64,000 nt of DNA from Limimaricola cinnabarinus (GTDB lineage: Bacteria; Pseudomonadota; Alphaproteobacteria; Rhodobacterales; Rhodobacteraceae), in assembly GCF_002723615.1 (NCBI RefSeq), contig NZ_KZ304954.1, positions 1 through 64,000 of the forward strand, read 5' to 3'. Shown here piece by piece: positions 13,061 through 21,910 of the stretch. The translations under genes and the position numbers were made by a program. A model generated the notes under the pieces. It did not search any database. It was given only the letters and a program-made list of their open reading frames with translations, and was not told where the DNA came from. Position 1 is the stretch's first letter, and every line of letters starts with the position of its first letter.

Positions 13061-13204
13061 ATGCTGCAAACCATCATCATCGGTAGCTGCATTTCGGTGC
13101 AGGGTCTTTTGGTCAAGCAACTGGAAAACGGCCGGATGCTGATCCGCGTCGGCGAGCGCCTCTATGAGGGCCGCCCCGCCAATGCCCCGGCCGCAGCCGC
13201 CTGA
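13061..13204 (+). CDS. Small 47-residue protein, unrecognised
   Basis: A short frame from ATG (13061) to TGA (13202-13204) is preceded by GGAG at a 7-nt spacing, a perfect TATAAT box, and is followed by a strong terminator, so it has all the parts of a real gene. The product starts MLQTIIIGSCISVQG and continues with alternating hydrophobic residues (RMLIRVGERLYEGRP), suggesting a small beta-rich fold, then an Ala/Pro tail. It has no clear signal peptide and one cysteine (C10). I cannot assign a function. Its stand-alone transcription unit between mutT and infB makes a small regulatory or stress protein possible. Confidence 0.6.
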   Translation: MLQTIIIGSCISVQGLLVKQLENGRMLIRVGERLYEGRPANAPAAAA

Positions 13205-13206
13205 CG

Positions 13207-13250
13207 CCCTTTCGCGTACAGAGTTTCACGAGTGTCCGAACGCGAAAGGG
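13207..13250 (+). repeat. 11-bp inverted repeat downstream of the 47-aa gene
   Basis: CCCTTTCGCGT (13207-13217) and ACGCGAAAGGG (13240-13250) are exact complements around a 22-nt loop, starting 3 nt after the stop codon. Its last three G residues are also the first three of the terminator stem that follows, so the two helices compete at their junction. Confidence 0.65.
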
Positions 13251-13272
13251 ACGGCCCATGCCGTCCCTTTTT
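13248..13272 (+). terminator. Terminator of the 47-aa gene
   Basis: GGGACGGC (13248-13255), loop CCAT, GCCGTCCC (13260-13267) and TTTTT (13268-13272): a textbook intrinsic terminator with an 8-bp stem, on the plus strand. Confidence 0.9.
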
Positions 13273-13468
13273 CCGTTCAGCGGTGCGGCAGTCCGAGATT
13301 GCCGCCCGCCACCATCTGCGGCAGCCCGCGCGTACAGCTTCGCGCGCATCGAGCGTCCCGCCTGCCGGATGAAGGCCGGGCCGGGCCGCTCCGGGCCGCC
13401 CGGCGATCATCACCCGCTTCATGCGCAGTGCCCCGCGATGCGGAAGGCCCCGGTCAGGCCCAGACATG
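13273..13468. other. Intergenic stretch with no supported gene
   Basis: These 196 bases lie between two converging terminators. Only GC-rich open frames without ribosome-binding sites or recognisable domains cross it, and I see no repeats of note. It may be decayed coding sequence, but nothing in it can be assigned. Confidence 0.5.
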
Positions 13469-13493
13469 AAAAAGGGCGGCCCGAAGGCCGCCC
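13469..13493 (-). terminator. Terminator of the rimP-nusA-ylxR-infB operon
   Basis: On the minus strand GGGCGGCC, loop TTCG, GGCCGCCC and UUUUU (13493 down to 13469). The UUCG tetraloop on an 8-bp stem is a very stable intrinsic terminator, 28 nt after the infB stop. Confidence 0.9.
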
Positions 13494-13520
13494 CCTTGTC
13501 GCTCGATGGCGAAACCCGGA

Positions 13521-16019
13521 TCAGAGCGAACGCTCGACCGATTCCCGCTCGAAGATCTCGATGACGTCGCCGGGGCGGATGTCCTCGTGGTTCTCGAAGG
13601 CCATGCCGCATTCCTGGCCCGACTGCACCTCGGACACTTCGTCCTTGAAGCGCTTCAGGGTCTTCAGCGTGCCCTCGTGGATCACGACGTTGTCGCGCAG
13701 CAGGCGGACACCGGCGGAGCGGCGCGCCACACCTTCGGTGACGAGGCAGCCCGCGACCTTGCCGACATTGGAGACCTTGAAGACCTCCTTGATGTTGGCA
13801 TAGCCGATGAACTTCTCGCGGATCTCGTTCGACAGCAGGCCCGAGGCCGCCGCCTTCACGTCGTCCACGAGGTCGTAGATCACGCTGTAGTAGCGGATCT
13901 CGACGCCCTTCTGGTTCGCGGCCTGACGCGCCGGTGCATTGGCCCGGACGTTGAAGCCGAAGACCGGCGCACCCGACGCCTCGGCAAGGCCGATGTCGCT
14001 CTCGGTGATCGCGCCGACGCCCGAATGCAGCACCCGGACCCGGACCTCGTCATTGCCGATCTTCTCCATCGCCTGAACGATGGCCTCGGCCGAGCCCTGC
14101 ACGTCCGACTTCACCACCACCGGCAGCTCGGAGACGTTCTTGTCGTCCTTGGCCTTGGCCATCAGCTGCTCGAGGCTGGTCGCGGCACCGGCGGCGGCGC
14201 GCTTCTCCTTGGCGGCGTTGGCGCGGTACTCGGCAATCTCGCGGGCCTGCGCCTCGGTCTCGACGACGTTGAGCACGTCGCCCGCCTCGGGCGTGCCGTT
14301 GAGACCCAGCACCTCGACCGGAACCGAGGGACCGGCCTCGTCGACGCGCTCGCCCTTGTCGTCCACCAGCGCGCGGACCTTGCCCCACTGCTCGCCCACG
14401 ACGAAGATGTCGCCGCGCTTGAGCGTGCCGTTCTGCACGAGCACGGTCGCGACCGGGCCGCGGCCCACATCGAGCTGCGCCTCGATCACGGCGCCCTGCG
14501 CCGGACGGTTCGGGTTGGCCTTGAGCTCGAGGATCTCGGATTGCAGCGCGATCGCTTCGAGCAGCTGGTCGAGACCCTTGCCCGAAATCGCCGACACCTC
14601 GACATCCTGCACGTCGCCCGACATCTTCTCGACGATGACCTCGTGCTGAAGCAGGTCGGTGCGGACCTTGTCGGGGTTGGCCTCGTGCTTGTCGATCTTG
14701 TTGATCGCTACGATCATCGGCACCTTGGCGGCCTTGGCGTGGTTCAGCGCCTCGATGGTCTGCGGCATGACCGCGTCATCGGCCGCGACCACCAGAACCA
14801 CGATGTCCGTCACATGCGCGCCGCGGGCCCGCATCGAGGTGAAGGCGGCGTGGCCCGGCGTGTCGAGGAAGGTCAGCCGCGTGCCATTGGCCGCGTCGAC
14901 CTGGTAGGCGCCGATATGCTGGGTGATGCCACCGGCCTCGCCCGAGACGACCTTGGTCTTGCGGATCGCGTCCAGAAGCGAGGTCTTGCCGTGGTCGACA
15001 TGGCCCATGACGGTGATGATCGGCGCGCGATCCTGCAGGTCCTCGGGCTTGTCCTTGACCTGCTCGATCACCTGCTCGACATCGGCGTCCGAGACACGGA
15101 CGACGCGGTGGCCGAAATCCTCGATGATCAGCTCGGCGGTGTCGGCGTCGATCGACTGATTCTGGGTCGCCATGATGCCGTTCTGCATCAGCGCCTTGAC
15201 CACGTCGGCCACGCGCTCGGCCATGCGATTGGCCAGCTCGCCCACGGTGATCACCTCGGGCAGCTGCACGTCGCGCGTCACCTTCTCGCGCTGGACGGGG
15301 CCGCCCATCGCCTTCTGGCGCGCGCGCTCCTGCTTGCGCTTCATCTGCGCCATGGAACGCTGGCGGCCGCCCTCGCCCGAGAGCGCCTGGTTCAGCGTCA
15401 GCTTGCCCGAGCGACGGTTGTCGCCGCCGCCCTTGCCGGCGGGCTTGGATTTCTTGTCGGCGCGGTCGCGGTCGCCGGCCTTGCGCGGGCCGGAGCCGGG
15501 GCGCGGGCCGCCGGCCGGGGCCTCGCCGGGCTGGGCCGGCTGGGCGGCGGGCTGCTGGGGCGCGGGCTGGGAGGCCTTGCGCGCGGCCTCGGCGGCCTCG
15601 CGCTTCTTGCGCTCCTCTTCCTCGGCCTTGGCCTTGAGCGCTTCCTCGCGCTCGCGGTCCTCGCGTTCCTTGGCCTCGATCTCGGCGCGGCGACGCTCGC
15701 GCTCGGCGGCGCGGGCGGCCTCCTCGGCGGCGCGCTTCTCGGCCTCTTCCGATTCGCGGGCACGGGCGAGCGCGAGCGCGCGCATGCGGCGCTCGAGTTC
15801 GGCCTCGCTGATGCCTGCCGGGCGCTTGGAGGGATCGCCCCTCACAACGCCGGTCGCGGCCGAGCCCTGCGCCGCGCCACCGGGCTTGGGCACCACGACG
15901 CGCTTGCGTTTGGTCTCGACCACGACGTTCTTGGTCCGGCCATGACTGAAGCTCTGCTTGACGTTCCCCGGACGGGACCCGTGCAGACCAAGAGGTTTCT
16001 TGCCGTCGGTATCGCTCAT
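13521..16019 (-). CDS. infB: Translation initiation factor IF-2
   Basis: The 832-residue protein has the usual IF-2 layout. A highly charged N-terminal region includes an Arg/Glu/Ala-rich helix (about 72-150) and a basic Gly/Pro-rich linker. The conserved IF2_N segment (about 252-300) follows. The G domain has G1 GHVDHGKTS at 339-347, DTPGHAAF (G3) and NKID (G4), with domains II-IV after it. It places initiator tRNA on the 30S subunit and promotes 50S joining. It is the last gene of the rimP-nusA-ylxR-infB operon, 5 nt after ylxR, and is followed by a strong terminator. Confidence 0.98.
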   Translation of the reverse strand: MSDTDGKKPLGLHGSRPGNVKQSFSHGRTKNVVVETKRKRVVVPKPGGAAQGSAATGVVRGDPSKRPAGISEAELERRMRALALARARESEEAEKRAAEEAARAAERERRRAEIEAKEREDREREEALKAKAEEEERKKREAAEAARKASQPAPQQPAAQPAQPGEAPAGGPRPGSGPRKAGDRDRADKKSKPAGKGGGDNRRSGKLTLNQALSGEGGRQRSMAQMKRKQERARQKAMGGPVQREKVTRDVQLPEVITVGELANRMAERVADVVKALMQNGIMATQNQSIDADTAELIIEDFGHRVVRVSDADVEQVIEQVKDKPEDLQDRAPIITVMGHVDHGKTSLLDAIRKTKVVSGEAGGITQHIGAYQVDAANGTRLTFLDTPGHAAFTSMRARGAHVTDIVVLVVAADDAVMPQTIEALNHAKAAKVPMIVAINKIDKHEANPDKVRTDLLQHEVIVEKMSGDVQDVEVSAISGKGLDQLLEAIALQSEILELKANPNRPAQGAVIEAQLDVGRGPVATVLVQNGTLKRGDIFVVGEQWGKVRALVDDKGERVDEAGPSVPVEVLGLNGTPEAGDVLNVVETEAQAREIAEYRANAAKEKRAAAGAATSLEQLMAKAKDDKNVSELPVVVKSDVQGSAEAIVQAMEKIGNDEVRVRVLHSGVGAITESDIGLAEASGAPVFGFNVRANAPARQAANQKGVEIRYYSVIYDLVDDVKAAASGLLSNEIREKFIGYANIKEVFKVSNVGKVAGCLVTEGVARRSAGVRLLRDNVVIHEGTLKTLKRFKDEVSEVQSGQECGMAFENHEDIRPGDVIEIFERESVERSL

Positions 16020-16024
16020 CAGAT

Positions 16025-16648
16025 TTACATATCCTTCCCGGAGGCCGTATCGCCGCCGTTGCTCTCTCGCAGACCGCGCAGTTTCGCGGCCTCCTCTACA
16101 ACACGGTCGCTGAGTCCGCCAGCCGCGAGCGCGCCGTGTATCACACTTTGCCGGCCGAAAGCCAAACCCAATTCATCCGAGGTCAGGCAGCCGTAATATC
16201 TTGCCCCCGTGGGGGTCCACAATTTGGTCTTGCCGCGCTCGGAGCCGTCCGAGGCCTGCAACAGCACGCGGACGTGATCGCCCGCGAGCGCCGATTTGAC
16301 CTTTTCGAAGCCCGCGATGGCGAGCCCCGCCTTGCGCGCCAGCGCGATCAGATCGACCACGCGCCGCGCCTGCTGGCGCTCCACCTCCGCCGCGAGCCCC
16401 TCGGGCACCGTGACCGGCGCCTTGGCCGCGCGGGCGAACTGCCCGCGCCTGGCCGTCTCGATCACCGCCTTTTCGGCGATGACGTAGATCCCCCGCCCCG
16501 GCAGCTTGCCGAGGATGTCTGGGACCACCTGGCCGTCGGGGCCGATCACGAAGCGGATCAGACCGGATTTCGGCTGCACGTCACCCGTGACGATGCATTT
16601 CCGTTCCGGCCCGTCGGCCCGCTCCGCCTTCATTCCACCGCGACCCAT
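16025..16648 (-). CDS. YlxR / L7Ae-like RNA-binding protein
   Basis: The 207-residue protein joins two domains. The N-terminal YlxR (DUF448) domain contains [19 protein letters not shown] and GRGIYVI (about 15-90). A C-terminal L7Ae-like domain (about 105-185) contains [22 protein letters not shown] in slightly broken form. Both parts suggest RNA binding. The position between nusA and infB is the classic one for this gene. The start at 16648, 8 nt after the nusA stop, fits best; an ATG five codons later (16633) is also possible. YlxR has been linked to RNase P regulation in other bacteria; the role here is inferred. Confidence 0.9.
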   Translation of the reverse strand: MGRGGMKAERADGPERKCIVTGDVQPKSGLIRFVIGPDGQVVPDILGKLPGRGIYVIAEKAVIETARRGQFARAAKAPVTVPEGLAAEVERQQARRVVDLIALARKAGLAIAGFEKVKSALAGDHVRVLLQASDGSERGKTKLWTPTGARYYGCLTSDELGLAFGRQSVIHGALAAGGLSDRVVEEAAKLRGLRESNGGDTASGKDM

Positions 16649-16656
16649 CTCGTGTC

Positions 16657-18276
16657 TCAGGCCTCTTCCTCTTCGTCGCTCGCGGCCGCAGCCGCGGCCT
16701 CTTCGGCGGCCAGCTCGTCGGGATCGACCCAACCCAGCGCCACCCGCGCGGTCATCACCAGCTCCTGCGCCTCCTCGAGGCTGACCTCGAAGGGCTCCAG
16801 CACGCCGTCATCCTTCACGCGCTCGCCGTTCTGGGTGGTCCAGCCGCCGGCCAGCTCCCAGTCGGCGCAGGTCGCGAAGTCCTCGAGCGTCTTGACGCCG
16901 TCCTTGGCCAGCGCCTCGACCATCTGCGGGCTGAGGCCCGGAAAGCCGATCAGGCTGTCCTCGGCGCCCAGCTCGCGGGCGCGCTCCAGCGCGGCCTTGT
17001 TCTGGGCGTCGATGTAGTCGCGGGCGCGCGCCTGAAGCTCGGCGGCGGTGTCGCTGTCGACTCCGTCGATCACCAGAAGCTCGTCCTGATCGACATATGC
17101 GACCTCTTCGAGATTTGTGAACCCCTCGGAGACGAGAAGTTGCGCGAAGAACTCGTCGAGATCGAGCGTGTCCATGAACAGCTTGGTGCGGGTCTCGAAC
17201 TCGGCCTGACGGCGCTTGCTCTCCTGCTCCTCGGTCATGATGTCGATGTCGAGCCCGGTGAGCTGGCTGGCCAGACGCACGTTCTGGCCGCGCCGGCCGA
17301 TGGCGAGCGAGAGCTGCTCCTCGGGCACGACCACCTCGATCCGCTCGGCTTCCTCGTCGAACACGACCTTGGAGACCTCGGCGGGCTGCAGCGCGTTGAC
17401 GAGGAAGGTCGGCATGTCCTCGTTCCACGGGATGATGTCGATCTTCTCGCCCTGAAGCTCGCCCACCACGGCCTGCACGCGGGAGCCGCGCATGCCGACG
17501 CAGGCGCCGACCGGGTCGATCGAGCCATCATAGGAGATCACGGCGATCTTGGCGCGGCTGCCGGGGTCGCGGGCCACCGACTTGATCTCGATGATGCCCT
17601 CGTAGATCTCGGGCACTTCCATCTTGAACAGCTCGGCCATGAATTCGGGCGCGGTGCGCGACAGGAAGATCTGCGGGCCGCGCACCTCGCGGCGCACATC
17701 CTTGACGTAGCAGCGGATGCGGTCGCCGGGGCGGTAGGCCTCGCGGCCGATCTTCTCGTTGCGGCGCAGCACCGCCTCGCCCGCGCCGGGAAGCTCGACG
17801 ACGATGTTGCCGTATTCCTCGCGCTTGACGGTGGCGTTGATGATCGTGCCGGCGCGGTCCTTGAACTCCTCGTATTGCCGGTCGCGCTCGGCCTCGCGGA
17901 CCTTCTGCAGGATCACCTGCTTGGCCGATTGCGCGGCGATGCGGCCCAGCTCGACGGGCGGCACCTCCTCCTCGAAGGTGTCGCCGACCTTGGGGTCGTC
18001 CATGTACTGGCGCGCCTGCTCGACGGTGAACTCGGCCTGGTAGTTCTCCAGATCCTCATCCTCGACCACGGTGCGCACGCGGGTGAAGCGGGCGCGGCCG
18101 GTCTTGCGGTCGATGCTGACGCGGATGTCCATCTCGGCGCCGTAGCGCGACTTGGCGGCCCGCGCGAGGCTCTCTTCCATCGCCTCGACCACGAGCGCGG
18201 GGTCGATCATCTTCTCGCGCGCCACCGCCTCGGCGGTCTGCAGAAGCTCCAGCTGGTTTGCGGACGTGATGGCCAT
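16657..18276 (-). CDS. nusA: Transcription termination/antitermination factor NusA
   Basis: The 539-residue protein has the NusA N-terminal RNA-polymerase-binding domain ([13 protein letters not shown] start). It is followed by an S1 domain (about 135-200), two KH domains ([18 protein letters not shown] and [15 protein letters not shown]), and two acidic C-terminal repeat regions with helix-hairpin-helix character. The end is very acidic (SDEEEEA). It modulates pausing, termination and antitermination. Its ATG overlaps the rimP TGA (TGATG), so translation is coupled. In other bacteria this operon is controlled by NusA itself, which makes the terminator in the rimP leader interesting. Confidence 0.98.
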   Translation of the reverse strand: MAITSANQLELLQTAEAVAREKMIDPALVVEAMEESLARAAKSRYGAEMDIRVSIDRKTGRARFTRVRTVVEDEDLENYQAEFTVEQARQYMDDPKVGDTFEEEVPPVELGRIAAQSAKQVILQKVREAERDRQYEEFKDRAGTIINATVKREEYGNIVVELPGAGEAVLRRNEKIGREAYRPGDRIRCYVKDVRREVRGPQIFLSRTAPEFMAELFKMEVPEIYEGIIEIKSVARDPGSRAKIAVISYDGSIDPVGACVGMRGSRVQAVVGELQGEKIDIIPWNEDMPTFLVNALQPAEVSKVVFDEEAERIEVVVPEEQLSLAIGRRGQNVRLASQLTGLDIDIMTEEQESKRRQAEFETRTKLFMDTLDLDEFFAQLLVSEGFTNLEEVAYVDQDELLVIDGVDSDTAAELQARARDYIDAQNKAALERARELGAEDSLIGFPGLSPQMVEALAKDGVKTLEDFATCADWELAGGWTTQNGERVKDDGVLEPFEVSLEEAQELVMTARVALGWVDPDELAAEEAAAAAASDEEEEA

Positions 18277-18854
18277 CAGTCGTTCTCCTCATCACCATCA
18301 ATGATGGTTTCAACATCGTCGAATTGGGTCTCGTCGATCTGCCCGGCATCCTTGCGGCTGCGCAGCACCTCGCGAATGAGATCGTCGGTCAGCACCAGCT
18401 TGGCGTCCGAGAGCCACTCGAACTTCAGCCCGATCGTGCCTTCCTCGATCTCGATCAGCACCTCGTCATCCTCGACGCCCTGAAGCTCGCCCTTGAAGCG
18501 GCGGCGGCCGTCGATCAGCTCCTCGGTCTCGATCTTGGCCTCGTAGCCCTTCCACTGCTCGAAATCCTTGAGCCGGGTCAGGGGCCGGTCGATGCCGGGC
18601 GAGGAAACCTCGAGCGTATAGGCGTCGAGAATCGGGTCCTCGACGTCGAGCACGGCCGAAACGGCGGTGGAGATCTGGCCGCATTCGTCGACCTCGATCG
18701 TGCCGTCGGGCTTCTGCGCCATGATCTGCAGCGTCGTGGACTTGCCCGACATCAGCCGCACGCGCACCAGCTCGAAGCCCATGTCGGCAATGACGGGCTC
18801 GATGATCTCCTGGACGCGGCGGTCGATCGCGGCCTTGGCGATGAGGTCGGACAT
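18276..18854 (-). CDS. rimP: Ribosome maturation factor RimP
   Basis: The 192-residue product contains the RimP core: [17 protein letters not shown], the loop [21 protein letters not shown] and [15 protein letters not shown], then a C-terminal SH3-like domain and an acidic tail. It assists 30S subunit maturation. It opens the operon with nusA, ylxR and infB, and its start codon sits only 17 nt after a U-rich terminator hairpin in its own leader. GGAGG is not perfect, but GGACCCC precedes the ATG. The product is secure. Confidence 0.96.
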   Translation of the reverse strand: MSDLIAKAAIDRRVQEIIEPVIADMGFELVRVRLMSGKSTTLQIMAQKPDGTIEVDECGQISTAVSAVLDVEDPILDAYTLEVSSPGIDRPLTRLKDFEQWKGYEAKIETEELIDGRRRFKGELQGVEDDEVLIEIEEGTIGLKFEWLSDAKLVLTDDLIREVLRSRKDAGQIDETQFDDVETIIDGDEEND

Positions 18855-18870
18855 GGGGTCCTCCAAGCAC

Positions 18871-18939
18871 AAAAAAACGGGCCAGCGGCCCGTCGATCTT
18901 TCCCGGTGGGCGCCGGTTTCGAAGGCCGGCGCGCCGCTG
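18871..18939 (-). promoter_or_regulatory. Attenuator-like leader of the rimP-nusA-infB operon
   Basis: Read on the minus strand, the leader has CAGCGGC (18939-18933), then a hairpin GCGCCGG/CCGGCGC (18932-18910). A terminator follows: ACGGGCC (18893-18887), loop GCT, GGCCCGT (18883-18877) and six further U (18876-18871). The early CAGCGGC is exactly complementary to GCCGCTG inside the terminator stem (18889-18883). The leader could therefore fold either as terminator or as antiterminator. The ATG of rimP follows 17 nt later. The structures are visible; the switch is inference. Confidence 0.6.
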
Positions 18940-18949
18940 TTCTGAAGGG

Positions 18950-18978
18950 CATATAGGGGTGTTGGCGCAAATAGGCAA
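18950..18978 (-). promoter_or_regulatory. Promoter of the rimP operon
   Basis: On the minus strand TTGCCT (18978-18973) is followed after exactly 17 nt by TATATG (18955-18950), a good sigma-70-type promoter. The predicted start is near 18943, giving a leader of about 90 nt that holds the attenuator-like hairpins. Confidence 0.65.
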
Positions 18979-19086
18979 GAGTGATCGCCTCGGCCCGCGT
19001 TTCGCCCGCGTTCCGACTGCCGCTCGAAGCGCCGCCCAAGGCCATGCGCGGCTTTGGGCGGCGGCTGCGGGCGGCGGCGGGCCCGG

Positions 19087-19560
19087 TCAGGCGTTGGCGC
19101 CGATGAACCAGGCATCCTTGTCGAGCGTGCGGCTGACTTCGGTGAAGAGATCGGCGGTGTCCTCGTCGCCCGCGTCGCCCGCTTCCTCCATCGCCTTGCG
19201 GACCTCGCCGCCGACGAAGACATAGCGTGCCTTCAGCTCCTCGACATGCTGCTTGATGTCGGAAAGCTCGACCGGGTAGGCATCCATCTGCGCCTTTTCG
19301 GCCGCGACCTCGACCGTGCCGCGGGCATAGCCGCCGAGGATCACGGCGCGCTCGGCCATCAGGTCCGCGCCCTCGCGCAGCCGGTCGGCCGCTTCGTCCA
19401 GAAGCTCGTGCACGCCGATGAAGCCCGGCCCCTTGAGGTTCCAATGCGCCTGCTTCACCGCCAGCGTCAGGGCCAGCATGTTGACGAGGTTCTTGTTGAG
19501 CAGGTCGACCATCTGCGTGCGGACGTCCTGGTTCAGCTCTCCTGCGAAATTCTCGGGCAT
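19087..19560 (-). CDS. dps: Dps family DNA-binding ferritin-like protein
   Basis: The 157-residue protein matches Dps. The ferroxidase motif begins with H39 in [20 protein letters not shown] and continues with H51, D55, and D66 and E70 in ADLMAERAV. It should form a dodecamer that oxidises and stores iron with peroxide, protecting DNA. It lacks a long Lys-rich N-terminal tail, so strong DNA binding is uncertain. GAGGATACCC precedes the ATG. It is a single-gene unit next to the rimP operon. I could not identify a clear OxyR or Fur site upstream. Confidence 0.95.
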   Translation of the reverse strand: MPENFAGELNQDVRTQMVDLLNKNLVNMLALTLAVKQAHWNLKGPGFIGVHELLDEAADRLREGADLMAERAVILGGYARGTVEVAAEKAQMDAYPVELSDIKQHVEELKARYVFVGGEVRKAMEEAGDAGDEDTADLFTEVSRTLDKDAWFIGANA

Positions 19561-19890
19561 GGGTATCCTCTCTCAAAGCGAGACTGCGTGCGTTGTGCAT
19601 CCAACGCCCATATGACAGAGCGGTTCCTGTCGGCGCCGGGATCGGACCACCCCCCATCGGACCGCCGCCTGCCAACAGCGCCCGTCACCCCGCCGCCGCG
19701 GGCCGCCTGCCTTGCCCGGCGCGAAGCGGGACGCTTCGACAGCGCCTGTCGCTGCGCTATCTGGTGGTTGAACGGTGACAGGCCTCCCGCGGCCATGGCG
19801 GCCCGAAGCGGCGGGCGGCCCGGCGTATCGCAGGCCCCGGCCCCGGCCCCGGCCATCCACCTCTCCGAACAGCCCGCAAAGGACCCCCTC
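19561..19890. other. 330-base divergent intergenic region between dps and a small membrane-protein gene
   Basis: No supported gene is present; the open frames here lack ribosome-binding sites and homology-like motifs. The region should hold the promoters of both flanking genes, but no strong -35/-10 pair is evident. It contains a short GGCCCC tandem repeat (three units around 19832-19852) and a small inverted repeat around CAGCGCCTGTCGCTG (about 19740-19754). Confidence 0.5.
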
Positions 19891-20166
19891 ATGCAATCCC
19901 AGCTGATCGCCATCCTCATCCTCCTGCCGATCACGGTGGTCATCCTCCTGGCCGGCATCCACGAGTTCCGCCGCTACAAATCCGAGGGACGCGCGAATTA
20001 CGGGCTCGCCTACGACGAGAAGACCGGCACGACCTATGTGACCGGCATCGCCGATGACGAGGAGGCCTTCGACCCCGAGGATTTCGACCCCAGCTCCTAT
20101 GACGAGCTGAAGGCGAAGCGGGAAGAGGACGAGAGCGACGAGACCGGCGAGACCGGCAAAGGCTGA
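19891..20166 (+). CDS. Small single-pass membrane protein with acidic tail, unrecognised
   Basis: The 91-residue protein has one strongly hydrophobic N-terminal helix (about 4-23: LIAILILLPITVVILLAGI). A short basic segment (HEFRRYKSEG) follows, predicting a cytoplasmic C-terminus. The YGLAYDEKTGTTYVTGI element and a very acidic tail (DDEEAFDPEDFDPSS, EEDESDETGE) complete it. GGA lies 8 nt before the ATG. The sequence has natural composition and a clear topology, so it is very likely expressed. I do not recognise a characterised family. It diverges from dps. It might bind a basic partner or metal ions through its acidic tail, but this is speculation. Confidence 0.75.
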   Translation: MQSQLIAILILLPITVVILLAGIHEFRRYKSEGRANYGLAYDEKTGTTYVTGIADDEEAFDPEDFDPSSYDELKAKREEDESDETGETGKG

Positions 20167-20248
20167 GGCTCCCGACCGGCCCCCCGCCCGAGGGGGCAAG
20201 CGCGCCTCACACGCGGCCCCGAACATCACCCCGGCCAATGGCCGCATG

Positions 20249-20278
20249 AAAACGCGCCGCCCGGGGGGGACGGCGCGT
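20249..20278 (-). terminator. Terminator after the peptide-binding protein gene
   Basis: On the minus strand ACGCGCCG (20278-20271), an 11-nt loop and CGGCGCGT (20259-20252) are followed by three more U. It lies about 30 nt after the stop codon of the ABC substrate-binding gene. Confidence 0.65.
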
Positions 20279-20308
20279 CGGGTCATGCGGCGGTGACGAC
20301 GGCCCCGG

Positions 20309-21853
20309 TCAGGCCATCCACCACCGTTCGCAGATGCGGTTGCTGTCGAGATCGAACACGTTGCCGACCACATCCGGGTGGCCGAGCTTGGTGTTGTAGC
20401 CATCGACGAAGTTGGCATACATCGGGATCGCCGTCGCGCCCTCCTTGGAGCACAGGCGCTGCATCTCGTGATACATGTCGCGGCGCTTGTCGCTGTCGAG
20501 CTCGGCGCGGGCCTCCTTCAAGAGCGTCTGGAAGCGCTCATTCTCCCAATGCGTGTCGTTCCACGCGGCCCCCGTCTCGTAGCCCAGCGTGAACATCCAG
20601 TCCTCGGTCACGCGGCCCGACCAGTAGGAGGCGCACCACGGCTTCTTGATCCAGACATTGGACCAGTAGCCATCCGCCGGCTCCTGCACGACGTTGATGT
20701 CGATGCCGCAATCGCGGGCGCTGGCCTGATAGAGCAGGCCTGCGTCGATCGCGCCCGAGAAGGCGGCCTCGGAGACCGAAAGATCGATGCTCAGCCCGTC
20801 GAGACCGGCCTCCTTCAGCAGCGATTTCGACTTCTCCGGGTCGTAGTCGTTCTGTTCGAGATCGGCGAAGTAATACTGGTTCGCCGGGCCGATCGGGTGG
20901 TCGTTGGCGACCGCGCCATGGCCTTGCAGGATCTTCTCGACCAGCTCCTCGCGCCGCACCGCGTGCTTGAGCGCCTGGCGGACCTTGAGGTTGTCCATGG
21001 GGCTCAGGTCGGTGAGCATCGGGAAGGTGTAGTGCTGGTTGCCCGTCACCTCGTTGAGCGCGAGGTTGGGGTTGGCCTTCAAGAGCGGCTCGACCTGGAA
21101 CTCGACATTGTTGACCGCGTCGACCTGCCCGGTCATCAGCGCCGTCATCCGGGCCGAGCCGTCATTGATCGCGATGACCTCGATCTGGTCGAACCAGCCC
21201 GCGCGGCCGTCCTTGTAATGGCCGTCGACGCGCGTGAGCAGCGTGCGCACGCCGGGATCGAAGCTCTCGACCTTGTAGAGGCCGGTGCCGATGCCCTGCG
21301 CGATCGCCTCCTCGACGTTCTCATGCGGATACATCAGCAGGTGATAATCCGACATCAGGAAGGGGAAGTCGGCGTTGCCCGCCTCCAGCGTGAACTGCAC
21401 CTGATGCTCGCCGAGCTTCTTCATCTCGGTGATCGGCGCGACGATCGGGCGGGCGGCGGATTTCGCGTCCTCGTCGAGATGCAGCTTGAGCGAGGCGATC
21501 ACGTCATCGGCGGTGAAGGGCGCGCCGTTGTGGAAGGTCACGCCCTGTCGCAGGTCGAAGGTCCAGGTCTTCGCGTCGGGGGTCGATTCCCACGAGGTCG
21601 CCAGCTCGCCCACCAGCTCGCCATTGGCGGCGATCTCGGTCAGGCAGTCGAACACCGCGCCATAGGCGGTGGTGATCATGTAGGTGTCCGAATGGGTGCG
21701 CCCGTCCCAGCTGTCGGAGGTGTTGGCCCCGGCGAGGCCGAGGCGCAGCGTGCCCCCGCGCGACTGGGCGCGCAGCGGCAGGCCGGTGACGGACAGAAGG
21801 CCCGCGGCGGCCCCGCTCCTGAGCAATCCGCGACGGCTGATCTGTGGCAGCAT
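20309..21853 (-). CDS. ABC transporter substrate-binding protein, oligopeptide/dipeptide type, Tat-exported
   Basis: The 514-residue protein begins with a twin-arginine signal (SRRGLLRSGAAAGLLS, cleavage near A28). It then has the SBP_bac_5 fold of Dpp/Opp binding proteins: the TWTFDLRQGVTFHNGAPFTADDV signature in two parts, DPEKSKSLLKEAGL, and the C-terminal RRDMYHEMQRLCSKEGA region. It captures peptides or a similar solute in the periplasm for the permease-ATPase genes directly upstream. It is the last gene of the operon, 57 nt after the ATPase gene, an order less common than binding protein first. The substrate cannot be deduced. Confidence 0.92.
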   Translation of the reverse strand: MLPQISRRGLLRSGAAAGLLSVTGLPLRAQSRGGTLRLGLAGANTSDSWDGRTHSDTYMITTAYGAVFDCLTEIAANGELVGELATSWESTPDAKTWTFDLRQGVTFHNGAPFTADDVIASLKLHLDEDAKSAARPIVAPITEMKKLGEHQVQFTLEAGNADFPFLMSDYHLLMYPHENVEEAIAQGIGTGLYKVESFDPGVRTLLTRVDGHYKDGRAGWFDQIEVIAINDGSARMTALMTGQVDAVNNVEFQVEPLLKANPNLALNEVTGNQHYTFPMLTDLSPMDNLKVRQALKHAVRREELVEKILQGHGAVANDHPIGPANQYYFADLEQNDYDPEKSKSLLKEAGLDGLSIDLSVSEAAFSGAIDAGLLYQASARDCGIDINVVQEPADGYWSNVWIKKPWCASYWSGRVTEDWMFTLGYETGAAWNDTHWENERFQTLLKEARAELDSDKRRDMYHEMQRLCSKEGATAIPMYANFVDGYNTKLGHPDVVGNVFDLDSNRICERWWMA

Positions 21854-21910
21854 GATGGTCTCCCTCTTGGTTCCCTGCCCCTCTGGCGGGGGCCGATTCG
21901 TGCGATTCGC

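Noticed and set aside
13162-13611. 149-codon minus-strand frame across the intergenic region before infB
   Set aside because: It crosses two strong terminators and the 47-aa gene, has no ribosome-binding site and shows no recognisable domain.
19830-19856. GGCCCC tandem repeat upstream of the small membrane protein
   Set aside because: Only three short units in GC-rich DNA, likely chance or slippage.
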